Origin: Chryseobacterium foetidum
Lineage (GTDB): Bacteria > Bacteroidota > Bacteroidia > Flavobacteriales > Weeksellaceae
Length of the DNA stretch: 64,000 nt
NCBI RefSeq assembly: GCF_025457425.1
Contig: NZ_JAMXIA010000001.1
Span: 3,410,001-3,474,000 of the forward strand
Reading direction: 5' to 3'
The notes below the pieces were generated by a model, which was not told the DNA's origin, did no database searches, and saw only the letters and a program-made list of their open reading frames with translations. Of this stretch, positions 1-9,051 are shown piece after piece (the stretch's first letter is position 1; every line of letters begins with the position of its first letter). The position numbers and the translations under genes are program-made.

Positions 1-2
1 TT

Positions 3-737
3 CCATTTTCAACCTTTATCACAATCGAAAAAGTGTACGGACCCGAAGTTCTCACAAGATACAACATGTATCTTTCTGCAATGATCAACGGGGAGCCTGC
101 AGATGGCTACAGTTCCGGAGATGCCATCGCTGCGGTGGAAAGAATTGCAGGAGAAACCCTTCCCAAAGGCTTTGATATCGAATGGTCCGGTATGACAAGA
201 GAAGAAATTCTGTCTGGGAATCAAACAGTTTATATCTTTTTGGTATGTCTTGTTTTTGTGTATCTCCTTCTCGCAGCCCAGTATGAAAGTTTCCTGCTTC
301 CGCTGCCGGTTCTTCTCAGTTTGCCTACGGGAATATTTGGTTCTTATATCACCCTTTACATCTGTGGTCTCAATAATAATATCTATGCACAGGTTGCTTT
401 GGTAATGCTCATAGGTCTTTTGGCTAAAAATGCCATTTTAATTGTTGAATTTGCGCTGAGCGCCAGTAAAGAAGGACAGGATGTTATTCCTGCTGCAATT
501 GAAGGAGCCAAACAACGTCTGAGACCAATTTTAATGACGTCTTTTGCATTTATTGCAGGACTTATTCCGTTGTGTATTGCTTCTGGAGCTGGAGCGGTCG
601 GCAACCGGTCGATAGGGACAGCTGCTGCCGGAGGAATGTTGATCGGAACTGTTTTCGGATTGATCATTATTCCAGGACTGTACATTTTTTTTGCAACCCT
701 TGATAAAAAAAAGAAGAATGAAAAAACCAAAATTTAA
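3..737 (+). CDS. RND efflux transporter, inner-membrane pump subunit (3' part)
   Basis: This is the C-terminal part of an AcrB/MexB-type proton-driven drug exporter of the hydrophobe/amphiphile efflux (HAE) family. The frame is open from base 3, so the start lies outside the window. About 244 of the family's roughly 1,040 residues are visible: the end of the second porter/docking region (PFSTF, then GYSSGDA) and the last transmembrane block with LLAAQYESF and GLLAKNAILIVEFA, both typical of HAE pumps. The outer-membrane factor gene at 718 overlaps its 3' end by 20 bases, so the two are co-transcribed, and a periplasmic adaptor gene is expected upstream. The substrate cannot be read from this fragment. 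Confidence 0.95.
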   Translation, partial: PFSTFITIEKVYGPEVLTRYNMYLSAMINGEPADGYSSGDAIAAVERIAGETLPKGFDIEWSGMTREEILSGNQTVYIFLVCLVFVYLLLAAQYESFLLPLPVLLSLPTGIFGSYITLYICGLNNNIYAQVALVMLIGLLAKNAILIVEFALSASKEGQDVIPAAIEGAKQRLRPILMTSFAFIAGLIPLCIASGAGAVGNRSIGTAAAGGMLIGTVFGLIIIPGLYIFFATLDKKKKNEKTKI

Positions 738-2163
738 ATTTATATATTCGATTTCTGTTGTTGCCTTATTGAGTTCCTGTAATGTTCCGAAAGTGATGCA
801 TGTACAGCAAATCAAAAAACTTCCTGAAGAAATTCAGGTAAACAGCAAAGATCTGAAAGGAAAATACAGTAGAATCACTCTTGAGCAATGGTTTAAAGAT
901 CCAGATCTAAATTCATTGTTTAATAAAGTCACTCAGGCAAATCCTGATTTTCAGATTGCCAGAGAACGTGTAGACATGGCCAACAGCCTGCTTCGTAGAT
1001 CAAAGACTGCTCTGTTGCCCACTTTAGAGTTAGGAGCACTTATCTCTGCTGATCATTACGGAAAATATACCATGGAAGGTGTCGGCAACTTTGATACAAA
1101 CCTGTCATCAAATATTGGAGAAGATCAGAGAATCAGCACTGATATTACACCAAATTACTGGATTGGCGGTAGAAGTACATGGGAAATTGATGCATGGGGA
1201 AAACTCAAAAACAAAAAACTTTCTGCACAAAAGAAATTTCTGGCGTCGGGTGAGGGTCTCAGGTTATTGCAGATCGATTTAATTACAGATACTGCCAACC
1301 TCTATTATCAGTTGATTGCCTTGGATAAACGTCTCAAAATATATCAGGAAAATTTTAAACTTCAGCAAAGGGCTTTTGAAATTATAAAGGCTCAGAGAGA
1401 AGTGGGGAAAGTGACCGAACTTGCGGTACAGCAGTTTAAGGCTCAGAATAATAACTGGCTTGCAGAAATCGAACATATTAAAGTGGAAATTATTACCGTG
1501 CAGCAGGCACTTGCAACGCTCACCGGAGAATATGGCGGAGAAATAAAACGCGGTACAGATCTGCTGCCTACGAATTTTGAAATTCTCAATAAGGAAATTG
1601 ATGTGACTCAAGTGATTCATTCAAGACCTGATGTAGCATCAAACTACTTTACCCTGGAGGCTTCGCATGCAGATGCGAGAGCGGCTAGAGCAGCATTTTA
1701 TCCCAAAATTGATCTCAGCGCAACATTTGGATTAAATTCTTTTTCTGCCGAAACACTTTTTAAACCGGCGTCCCTTGCCGGTCAGCTTTTAGGCGGACTG
1801 ATGGTTCCTGTACTGAACAGAGGAAAAATTAAATATGAATTTAATATTGCTAACAGTCAGCAGGAAATTGCTTTCCTTAATTATCAGAAGAGTGTGACGT
1901 CAGCTTTTAACGAACTTCAGTCGGTTCTAAAACAAACCAAAATCTACCACAAAGTCCTGGAGCTTAAAACTGAAGAAGTACAGTTTCTGGATCGGGGGAT
2001 CGAAGTTTCCAATGATCTGTACATCACGGGATATGCAAATTATCTGGAGCTTATCAATTCGCAGAGAAGTAAACTTCAGGCTGAGCTCGATCTTCTGCAG
2101 TTCAGACATCAGAATACGCAGAATAATATTCTTCTTTTTAAGGCTTTGGGTGGATCTGCATAA
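718..2163 (+). CDS. TolC/NodT-family outer-membrane efflux lipoprotein
   Basis: This is the outer-membrane exit duct of the tripartite RND pump, 481 residues from the ATG at 718. That start is preferred over an upstream TTG at 691 because it gives a clean lipoprotein signal, MKKPKFKF, a hydrophobic stretch and the lipobox LSSC. The mature protein shows the usual two-fold OEP repeat with long helices (for example SRPDVASNYFTLEASHADARA), and the length is normal for the NodT family. The start lies inside the end of the pump gene, which indicates translational coupling. A terminator-like hairpin follows at 2254. The family assignment is firm; the substrate is unknown. Confidence 0.93.
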   Translation: MKKPKFKFIYSISVVALLSSCNVPKVMHVQQIKKLPEEIQVNSKDLKGKYSRITLEQWFKDPDLNSLFNKVTQANPDFQIARERVDMANSLLRRSKTALLPTLELGALISADHYGKYTMEGVGNFDTNLSSNIGEDQRISTDITPNYWIGGRSTWEIDAWGKLKNKKLSAQKKFLASGEGLRLLQIDLITDTANLYYQLIALDKRLKIYQENFKLQQRAFEIIKAQREVGKVTELAVQQFKAQNNNWLAEIEHIKVEIITVQQALATLTGEYGGEIKRGTDLLPTNFEILNKEIDVTQVIHSRPDVASNYFTLEASHADARAARAAFYPKIDLSATFGLNSFSAETLFKPASLAGQLLGGLMVPVLNRGKIKYEFNIANSQQEIAFLNYQKSVTSAFNELQSVLKQTKIYHKVLELKTEEVQFLDRGIEVSNDLYITGYANYLELINSQRSKLQAELDLLQFRHQNTQNNILLFKALGGSA

Positions 2164-2253
2164 AGTTAATATGTCACCGGCCATAATTCCGGAAGGTAGG
2201 GATTAAATCTGATGCAGGATTTAGCTGACAGTTGTAACGCCGGAAAAAAATCA

Positions 2254-2285
2254 AGAGGATTTGTCATCAGATAAATCCTTTTTTT
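2254..2285 (+). terminator. Intrinsic terminator after the efflux operon
   Basis: AGGATTT (2256-2262) pairs with AAATCCT (2273-2279) and is followed by a long T-rich tract. It sits about 90 bases after the outer-membrane factor stop codon. Confidence 0.7.
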
Positions 2286-2313
2286 ATTTTTAAAATAATT
2301 ATTAAGATTAAGA

Positions 2314-3186
2314 CTATTCTGTTTTCATTAAGCGGTATTTTGCGGGAGCATAGTTCGTGGCAGATTTAAAGTATTTTCCAAAATGAGAATTATCCCCGAA
2401 GCCCAATTCGTAAGATATTTCTGTAACGGATAGGGTAGTGTGCAGCAGCAGTCTCTCAGCCTCCAGAATAACTCTGTTTTTAATGAACTGACCTGCCGGA
2501 ATATCAAGATTTTCTTTGATCAGCACATTGAGATAGTTGGCTGTGATATTCAGTTTTGCGGCATATTGGGAAGTGGTTTTTAATTCTTTGAAATGACGGT
2601 TGACCAAATTGCTGAAGTCATCCACAATTTGTTTTTTGTGATCAACAGACCGCTCAACTCTGTTTTTTTTGTCTGAACTGCGGATGTATTTTAATACAAA
2701 AACTTTGAGCAAAAGACAGATAATTTCTTTTCTTAAAAATTTACTTTTTAAATATTCGGTCTGAAGCTCTTCAAATGTCCTGCTGAGATCTGCAAAATGT
2801 TCTTCAGATAAGACAATATAAGGTGAAACGTCGTTAAGGGCGTTATCACTTTTAATCACTTTGTTTCCGGTGTAAACGTAATTGTAAAACGACCTTGTAA
2901 ACATCAGAACAAATCCTTGACTGCATCGAATGTTTTTAAAATGGTAAACCTGATTGTAATTGATAAAAAAAAACTTTCGGGATTTCACATCAAATTCCTG
3001 ACGATCGATCATGATTGAACCTTCGGCATTTTCGAAAAGTAAAAAGCTGTAAAACTTATTCTTCAGATGAGAATCTGAATGCATTTTCTCAGCAAACTCA
3101 TCAAATGGCAGGATCAAAAACTCATTACGCAGGGCAGAATGGGCTTTGAGTTTGCTTAAAGTCAGTGACTGGATGTTGTGATTCAA
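2314..3186 (-). CDS. AraC-family transcriptional regulator
   Basis: This 290-residue protein has an N-terminal cupin-like sensing half (residues 1-170, without a recognisable specific motif) and a C-terminal double helix-turn-helix from about residue 190. The second HTH carries the signature SVTEISYELGFGDNSHFGKYFKSATNYAPAKYR, here quoted only as its core SYELGFGDNSHFGKYFK. It is convergent with the efflux operon and may control it, but that is only an inference from position. Its 3' end faces the efflux terminator. Ligand and targets are unknown. Confidence 0.9.
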   Translation of the reverse strand: MNHNIQSLTLSKLKAHSALRNEFLILPFDEFAEKMHSDSHLKNKFYSFLLFENAEGSIMIDRQEFDVKSRKFFFINYNQVYHFKNIRCSQGFVLMFTRSFYNYVYTGNKVIKSDNALNDVSPYIVLSEEHFADLSRTFEELQTEYLKSKFLRKEIICLLLKVFVLKYIRSSDKKNRVERSVDHKKQIVDDFSNLVNRHFKELKTTSQYAAKLNITANYLNVLIKENLDIPAGQFIKNRVILEAERLLLHTTLSVTEISYELGFGDNSHFGKYFKSATNYAPAKYRLMKTE

Positions 3187-3216
3187 AATTTTAAGTTTTT
3201 TATTTAAAACAGATGC

Positions 3217-3248
3217 ATAAAAAATACCACAATTGTAATTGCGGTATT
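3217..3248 (-). terminator. Terminator of the usp-GNAT-racemase operon
   Basis: Read on the minus strand, AATACCGCAATT is followed by a 2-base turn and AATTGTGGTATT, then a T run. One G-U pair lies in a 12-bp stem. It begins 23 bases after the racemase stop codon. Confidence 0.8.
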
Positions 3249-3270
3249 GCTTTTTAAATTTAGATGAAAT

Positions 3271-4386
3271 TTAGTTGCTGTTTTCAAGTATTTTAAATTG
3301 ACGTGCATTGATTTTATGCTCAACAACCTTGTCAATGTATTCTGAATTCATCGCCCGCAGAACGGCCATATAATTCATGCTGAAATCAATAGTGTCTCCC
3401 ACGTGATAATCGCGGTCGTTGGTCGCAAGATCCAGAATCATCATATCTGAACTTGCCCCGATAATTTCAATTCCTGAAGAAAGTGGCTCGATATGTCTGA
3501 TATCAACATCAAGGATTCCAACATCAACAATGGCGCGAAAAGAAGTCCTGCCTTTTTTCCTTTCATCGTGCTGAGGGATTTCTCCGGTCAGGTTAGTTCC
3601 TGCATCACCTGCTGGAATCATTGGTTTCTCAACAATTTCAATAATTTCTGCAGTCAGTTTAAATACATCCTGATACATTCCGCTGATGACAGAATCGTTG
3701 TAAACATCTGTTCCGAAGAACAAAGTTTCGCCTACCCTGAAGTGATTGATTCCTTCCGGAATTTTATCTTTAAAAATAAGCGGAATGGTCACCGATGAAC
3801 CTGCCGATATAAATGGAATTTTTGTCTGATGGATTTCTTCGGTAATTTCTTTAAACCGGTTGAGTTTGATCAGTTTTTTTTCATCCGGAAGTATTCCGTT
3901 GAGACAGTTGAGGTTGGTGCCAATTCCCACAATTTCTATGTTTGGGATTTTTTTGGCCTCGCCGTAGAACTGCGGAAGATTTTTGGCCATGATTCCTTCT
4001 CGTAATTCTCCCATTTCCACCATGATCACAATTTTGTGAATCTTTTTTTGATTGATGGCTTCTTCAGATAGTGCTTTGATGGTCTCAAGTTCAGTATTGA
4101 AACTCACATCTGCATATTTGACGATGCTTTCGGCTAATCTTTTTGCGGGTGGTTTAATATAAACCGTCTGTGTTTTGGCTGAAATCTCTTTGATGTGACG
4201 AAGGTTGGTCAGACGCGAATCGCAGACTTCCCTGCCGCAGATTTTTAAAAGACATTTCAGAAACTTTTCATTTCCGCAGAGCAGTTTTGCCACTACAGCC
4301 CATTCGATATGGTGTTCTTCGAAAAGCTGATTAAGATAATTATAGTTGTGATGTAATTTACTGGTATTTAAAGTGATATATGACAT
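3271..4386 (-). CDS. PLP-dependent alanine/ornithine racemase-family enzyme
   Basis: This 371-residue protein resembles the fold-type III PLP enzymes annotated as alanine/ornithine racemase (YhfX/Orr-like). The N-terminal barrel has the expected PLP-lysine segment WAVVAKLLCGN (Lys34), where classical alanine racemase has VVKANAYGHG. Further family features are GIGTNLNCLNG, FRVGETLFFG and a C-terminal beta domain with SSDMMILDL. It is the last gene of a three-gene reverse operon and starts one base after the acetyltransferase stop. A role in D-amino-acid metabolism is likely; the true substrate (alanine, ornithine or other) cannot be read from sequence. Confidence 0.82.
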   Translation of the reverse strand: MSYITLNTSKLHHNYNYLNQLFEEHHIEWAVVAKLLCGNEKFLKCLLKICGREVCDSRLTNLRHIKEISAKTQTVYIKPPAKRLAESIVKYADVSFNTELETIKALSEEAINQKKIHKIVIMVEMGELREGIMAKNLPQFYGEAKKIPNIEIVGIGTNLNCLNGILPDEKKLIKLNRFKEITEEIHQTKIPFISAGSSVTIPLIFKDKIPEGINHFRVGETLFFGTDVYNDSVISGMYQDVFKLTAEIIEIVEKPMIPAGDAGTNLTGEIPQHDERKKGRTSFRAIVDVGILDVDIRHIEPLSSGIEIIGASSDMMILDLATNDRDYHVGDTIDFSMNYMAVLRAMNSEYIDKVVEHKINARQFKILENSN

Positions 4387-4387
4387 T

Positions 4388-4834
4388 TTATTTTTTTAAC
4401 CGCATTTCAAGATATTTGCTGGAGAATCCCAGTTTTCTGTATAAATGTATTGCCGGATTTTCCGGTTCACAATGGAGTGCGATATCTCCCTGTGAAGATT
4501 CAATAGCCTGTTGCATAAGTTTTTTTCCTATTCCCTGACCCCGCACATTTTTATCGGTAGCGATGTAAACGAGGATGTTTTCAGGGATGTAGCCGCCCAT
4601 TCCGGTTTTATTTACCACGACAGCGCCTGCCAGCTGATCTGTATTTTCATCACGTGCTGTGATGATAAGTCCGCCGGGTTTGTTGTCAAGTCCTAGCGAA
4701 TAGCTGACAGCGTCCGAAATATCTTTCTCCGGATCACCGTATTTTTCAAGATGCTCAAAAAGAAACTGAACGATCTCCTCTTTTTCGTTGGCGTTGGTTC
4801 TGTTTTCATCTGAATATTTTTGTATTGTTATCAT
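4388..4834 (-). CDS. GNAT-family N-acetyltransferase
   Basis: This 148-residue single-domain acetyltransferase carries the acetyl-CoA loop VRGQGIGKKLMQQAI (motif A, Q/RxxGxG) and the late ENPAIHLYRKLGF motif. It lies between the stress protein gene (9 bases upstream) and the racemase gene (1 base downstream), so the three are one transcript. The partner racemase suggests an amino acid or amine substrate, but this is inference. Confidence 0.88.
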   Translation of the reverse strand: MITIQKYSDENRTNANEKEEIVQFLFEHLEKYGDPEKDISDAVSYSLGLDNKPGGLIITARDENTDQLAGAVVVNKTGMGGYIPENILVYIATDKNVRGQGIGKKLMQQAIESSQGDIALHCEPENPAIHLYRKLGFSSKYLEMRLKK

Positions 4835-4843
4835 AAAATTCTG

Positions 4844-5749
4844 TTATCCCGGATGCGGCATTGTAATATCAAAACCAATCTGATCCTGTGAAAAGTTTTT
4901 GCTCAGTTCTCTGTTTTTAAGGAACAGCAAAGGCACATCCGTGTAATTAATAATCTGTTTGAAAAAATTTTCCGAGAAAAATGACTTCCAGCTGTCTTCA
5001 TCTTTGTAATTAAGAATGATAATATCTGTACTGTCGTCTTCAGAAAATTTTGAAATCTGCGTAGCCTTGTTTCGCGTCAGTAAAAACTGAGAATCATAGT
5101 CCTGCGATTTTATGGCAAGATTAGTTTTGGCACGTTGATACGCTTCCTTGATTTTTACCACATCCTCATCGGTACTGATTCCCAAAAGACTTATTATGCC
5201 TTTGTTTCTTTTGGCAATGGCAATGGAAAGTTCAATTTTATCTGCTAAATCTTCCAAAACACGAACCGGAACGAGGATTTTGTCGAATGAGTATTTTTTA
5301 CAGTTTTCAGGCACGAGTAAAACAGAACAGTTGGCATCGGTTAATATCTGATAGGATAATGATCCTAAAACCAGCTGTACGAAATTCTGCTTTCCGGAGC
5401 TCCCGCAGATAACGAGATCTGCTTTTTCAGAGTAAATCACTTCGTTCATCCCATTCAGTAAACGGTCATTTGTGATTACAGATTTTATTTCCAGTGTAGG
5501 ATATTGAGCTTTTAAAGAAAGCAGAAGTTCCTTTAGCACCATCTGTGTTTTTTGATAATTATCGCTGATGGTTTCAGCAGCTGTGACCTGTATTCCGGTG
5601 CGGTCAATGATCGAATGACTTGTGATATTGTGAAATAAAATGATCTTTGCTTTATGACGCGCAGCAATGTGCACAGCCATTTCGACTGCATTGTGTGATT
5701 TCGCGGTGAAATCAACCGCTACTAATATTGTACTGATTAAATCCTGCAT
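4844..5749 (-). CDS. Tandem-domain universal stress protein (UspA family)
   Basis: This 301-residue cytoplasmic protein has two Usp domains. Domain 1 (residues 1-150) starts ISTILVAVDFT and has the nucleotide-binding signature CGSSGKQ followed nine residues later by GS. Domain 2 (from about 155) starts FDKILVPVRV and lacks a clear GxxG..GS motif, as is common in two-domain Usps. It is the first gene of the usp-GNAT-racemase operon. A TAACTTTG element (minus strand, 5784-5791) about 35 bases upstream of the start matches the -7 consensus TAnnTTTG, without a well-placed TTG upstream. Confidence 0.9.
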   Translation of the reverse strand: MQDLISTILVAVDFTAKSHNAVEMAVHIAARHKAKIILFHNITSHSIIDRTGIQVTAAETISDNYQKTQMVLKELLLSLKAQYPTLEIKSVITNDRLLNGMNEVIYSEKADLVICGSSGKQNFVQLVLGSLSYQILTDANCSVLLVPENCKKYSFDKILVPVRVLEDLADKIELSIAIAKRNKGIISLLGISTDEDVVKIKEAYQRAKTNLAIKSQDYDSQFLLTRNKATQISKFSEDDSTDIIILNYKDEDSWKSFFSENFFKQIINYTDVPLLFLKNRELSKNFSQDQIGFDITMPHPG

Positions 5750-6865
5750 TTTGGTGTGAATAATTAATTCAAAAGTGAAGATGCAAAGTTAAAGTGTACC
5801 GTTTTGAAATCATGTCAGAAATGAATACGGTTGTGGTATATTTTATCTTTCAACCAATTCGATTATGATGAACATCAGATTGAATAAGTAATGCATAGGT
5901 AAATTGCAACAGTAGATTTTAGATTTGATTATTTTTTTTTTCGAAGAAATGGTAAAAATCAGTTTTCGTTGATGTAAATGAAATTGAATCATTTTTCTGA
6001 AGCTTTCTTTCATGTTGTCAGATAAAAGATGCAGCAACATAATAAATTATCACGATTGTCTTTAGGTTTTTCTTGGGCTCTGAAGTTTATCAATAAAAAT
6101 CTGGTAAATGATAATTTTTCCTTAATCAGGATTGCTGATAATAATAAATATCTGAATTTGTATTGACCATTAAGACTGCAATCTGATTTAGAAGTTTAAT
6201 TTTTAAAGTAAATTAATCATTTGGTAAGCATTTTATGGTTGAATCACTGAATTACGTAACGTTTCGTTAATTTTCAACATAATTACGCAAGCGTCAGGGT
6301 TGATCGTTATTAAGTGAATTTATCGATAAGATTAAAAATAAACTGATAAAATAAGTTTTATTGTTAAAGCATACCACGTTTAGTATAAATCTGCTAAAAC
6401 GGCATAATTTTCCTTAAGTTAAAATAATCTACGAACACACCACAAAAAAAAGAAATGACTTCTAATAAAATACTGAACCAGAATTTTGATTCCGGATTTT
6501 ATCAAACGTGTATCAAAAAAACTGAAAAGTTTTTATCAACACTGTTTTTTAATCTCAATACAATTTCCATTGACATCTATTACATGTCAAGGTCTGAAAA
6601 ATCCTTTAAGCCCTTGGTAGCAATTCGGGTATCCTGCCACAGAACTTATTTCTAGTTTAATTTTCTTCAGGTTGCGTCTGCAAAACGAAACGGCTTTCTA
6701 ATAGTTTTTAGAAGCTGTTATAAAAAATTGCTCATTAATCAATGTGTCATGAACTAATGTTCTTATGCACTTCTGATTAGGTGTGATGCAAACCCGTGTC
6801 TCTATAATTCATTTAAACAAGCAGTCAGCATATCCGCTGATTATAACCCATTTTATACATCTATA
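5750..6865. other. Long AT-rich gene-free region
   Basis: About 1.1 kb without a convincing gene. A 66-codon open frame at 6455-6655 has low-complexity composition and no recognisable motif, so I do not call it. The region should hold the promoters of the leftward stress operon and of the rightward surface-protein genes. No strong hairpin or tRNA was seen. Confidence 0.6.
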
Positions 6866-8323
6866 ATGAAAAAAAGAATTATTCTTTTATCGATTTGCTT
6901 TTGCCCAGGCGTTTTTTTTGCGCAGGTCACCGCAAGTAAAATCTACACCGATTTTAACGGTTTCTGGGAAAGCATGGTTTCCGGTGCCACGATTCCTGAT
7001 AACAGTCATAACCTGTTGGCCTTTGAAGTTGGTTCAACGGTTTACTCAACAGGCGTAAATGATAATGTACTTACAACACATGGAATTACATTTTCACCAG
7101 GGAATTTTACAGCATTGCCTATCGCCACCAATCCTAACCCTACCGACGGAACGTACATCGGAGTTGGGAAAATGTACGGGGGCTCAGGTAATATCAGTCC
7201 GATTCCTGTCAGCCTTCCTATAGCTCAGTATCTAAGGGATGGGGTAAAGGGTCTGGATATAGGATCTGCAATCTTTAATTTTCCTGTGAGTGCAGAGATC
7301 AATTATCAGATTGACGGTATTACACTTTCCTCCATCGGCGATGGGATTCCCGATTTGGTGATTACCCAGATGGGACAGATCAGTAATGTTCAGGATCATT
7401 ACATGTTTAAAGACGCGGCAGGCAATATTGTTGGTAGTCAATACACTGTAGATTTATCCACCATACAGAGTTTGGGACTTTTCAGATGGAAGTTTTACAA
7501 CGCCAACGTAAATCCGCCAACGTATAATAATGTTGTAGGACCAAATGACACCAACAATACAAGAGATGTGAGAGTGGTCACGCTGGACTGGGCAGATCTT
7601 GGTATTACAAGTGCCAATGCCGGTTTGGTAAAAACATTTGTACAGGAATTTTCCGGGCAGAGCGATTTGTCTTTTACTGCTTATAACGAAGGGTCAATTA
7701 ACTTGAGATTACCAATCAGCGGTACTGTTTTTAATGACAATAATGGTGGGGTTCCTAATGGAACATCATATCAGAACGCAACGGTAGTTCTTAACAGCAG
7801 TGCAGGAAATACGGTGTCTTCAACGATCACGGATGTTAATGGTTATTATGCATTTAACAATGTTGTACAGGGAGATTACTCTATTAATTTAATTATTCCC
7901 GCGGGATATCAGGTGGTGGGCAACAGTGATGGCCAGGCATCTGCCATGATGAATATTCAGGTCGGAAATTTTCCGGTTCAGAATAAAGACTTTGGCATCT
8001 ACAGACTGCCATGTGTAAAGCCCGGAGCTTTAGGAACACCTGCCGGTTTTGCTAAAATGGGAATTCTCACAAAAAAGAATATATCGCTTCCTTCATGGCC
8101 AAAAAATGTTCCGAATGGACACATAGTTATGGATTCTGACAGCAAAGGTTTTGTAATAACCCACATGACAACAACGCAAAGAAATGCTTTGGTGCCTGTA
8201 GTAGGAATGATGATCTACAACACCACTTTACAGTCTGTACAGATCTACAGAGGCAATACACCAGCAGTAGACACTTCAAGATTGGGATGGAGCAGTATTA
8301 CCCGTGCATGCAACGAAGAATAA
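6866..8323 (+). CDS. Secreted protein with SdrD B-like/Cna-B repeat
   Basis: This 485-residue protein starts with a signal peptide (MKKRIILLSICFCPGVFFAQ). Residues 20-285 form an unidentified beta-rich region with DWADLGITSANAGLVK. Residues about 290-375 are a Cna-B/SdrD-like domain (ISGTVFNDNNGG, DVNGYYAFNNVVQGDYSI). The C-terminus (GMMIYNTTLQSVQIYRG) resembles the end segments of flavobacterial fibre-like secreted proteins. No T9SS sorting domain is present. A second small secreted protein follows 30 bases later, so the two probably act together at the surface. Function unknown. Confidence 0.75.
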   Translation: MKKRIILLSICFCPGVFFAQVTASKIYTDFNGFWESMVSGATIPDNSHNLLAFEVGSTVYSTGVNDNVLTTHGITFSPGNFTALPIATNPNPTDGTYIGVGKMYGGSGNISPIPVSLPIAQYLRDGVKGLDIGSAIFNFPVSAEINYQIDGITLSSIGDGIPDLVITQMGQISNVQDHYMFKDAAGNIVGSQYTVDLSTIQSLGLFRWKFYNANVNPPTYNNVVGPNDTNNTRDVRVVTLDWADLGITSANAGLVKTFVQEFSGQSDLSFTAYNEGSINLRLPISGTVFNDNNGGVPNGTSYQNATVVLNSSAGNTVSSTITDVNGYYAFNNVVQGDYSINLIIPAGYQVVGNSDGQASAMMNIQVGNFPVQNKDFGIYRLPCVKPGALGTPAGFAKMGILTKKNISLPSWPKNVPNGHIVMDSDSKGFVITHMTTTQRNALVPVVGMMIYNTTLQSVQIYRGNTPAVDTSRLGWSSITRACNEE

Positions 8324-8353
8324 ACGCAATTGATGATAATTAAAAAAGAAAAA

Positions 8354-8887
8354 ATGAAAAAATTTAAAAATGCTGCAGCAATACTTCTTTTAGTATTCAA
8401 TGCAACTGCTTTATCTGCACAGATAGGCATCGGAACAACTTCTATTACCAACAGCAGCGTATTGCTTGAATTCAGCAATGAGGCAAAAGGAATTATTGTT
8501 CCTCAGGTTACATCATCTACTGGCGCTCCAGGCGGAACTTTTATATTTGATATTAATGATAAAGTTTTAAAGGTAAAAGAAGATAAAAATCAAGGTGTAA
8601 ATGGAAATTGGACAAGCCTTAGCAACAACAGCATTCCTGGAATTTCGCACACATTTTCCAATGCGGGAGCTGATGTAATTGGAAACAACGGCGTAGTGAT
8701 GGGCAACAGCAGCAGTACTAAGTCTGGTGCTTTAGTTCTGGAATCTACTACAAAAGCTCTGGTTTTACCAAAAGTGAGCAATCCTCATAGTGCTTTGATA
8801 GGTGCCATCGCAGGTACAATTGTTTTTGATACTGCATCCAATACACTTGCTGTTTACGATGGTGCAAACTGGAGTTACTGGAAATAA
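8354..8887 (+). CDS. Small secreted fibre-like protein
   Basis: This 177-residue protein has a signal peptide ending ATALSAQ, directly followed by IGIGTT, an opening typical of flavobacterial secreted proteins with tail-fibre-like repeats. The start at 8354 is preferred over upstream TTG 8330 and ATG 8333 because it places MKKFKNAAAILLL at the N-terminus. Two similar halves each carry a KG-I/VLP-K/QV segment (KGIIVPQV, KALVLPKV) followed by GTF/VFD. The last part (TLAVYDGANWSYWK) matches the end pattern of the upstream protein. Function unknown. Confidence 0.72.
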   Translation: MKKFKNAAAILLLVFNATALSAQIGIGTTSITNSSVLLEFSNEAKGIIVPQVTSSTGAPGGTFIFDINDKVLKVKEDKNQGVNGNWTSLSNNSIPGISHTFSNAGADVIGNNGVVMGNSSSTKSGALVLESTTKALVLPKVSNPHSALIGAIAGTIVFDTASNTLAVYDGANWSYWK

Positions 8888-8950
8888 CAACAGAAAAATA
8901 ACGATGATCACCAAATATCATCATTTTTTAAGCCTACATGATCTTTGTAC

Positions 8951-8980
8951 AGTGCTCCTTTTTTTTGGAGCACTTTTTTT
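8951..8980 (+). terminator. Strong intrinsic terminator
   Basis: AGTGCTCC (8951-8958) and GGAGCACT (8967-8974) form a perfect 8-bp stem, followed by a T run. It ends the two-gene secreted-protein unit just before the insertion sequence. Confidence 0.9.
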
Positions 8981-9051
8981 GCATTAAATCCATTTAATCA
9001 GAACTTTGCACTGTAAAATCTTTTTGGTTAATATATTTCATTTAAATTTTT

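Noticed and set aside
691..717. TTG start of the outer-membrane efflux protein
   Set aside because: It would place charged residues before the lipoprotein signal; ATG 718 gives a standard signal peptide.
6455..6655. 66-codon open frame in the gap after the stress operon
   Set aside because: No motif, low-complexity composition and no conserved-looking start; likely chance in AT-rich DNA.
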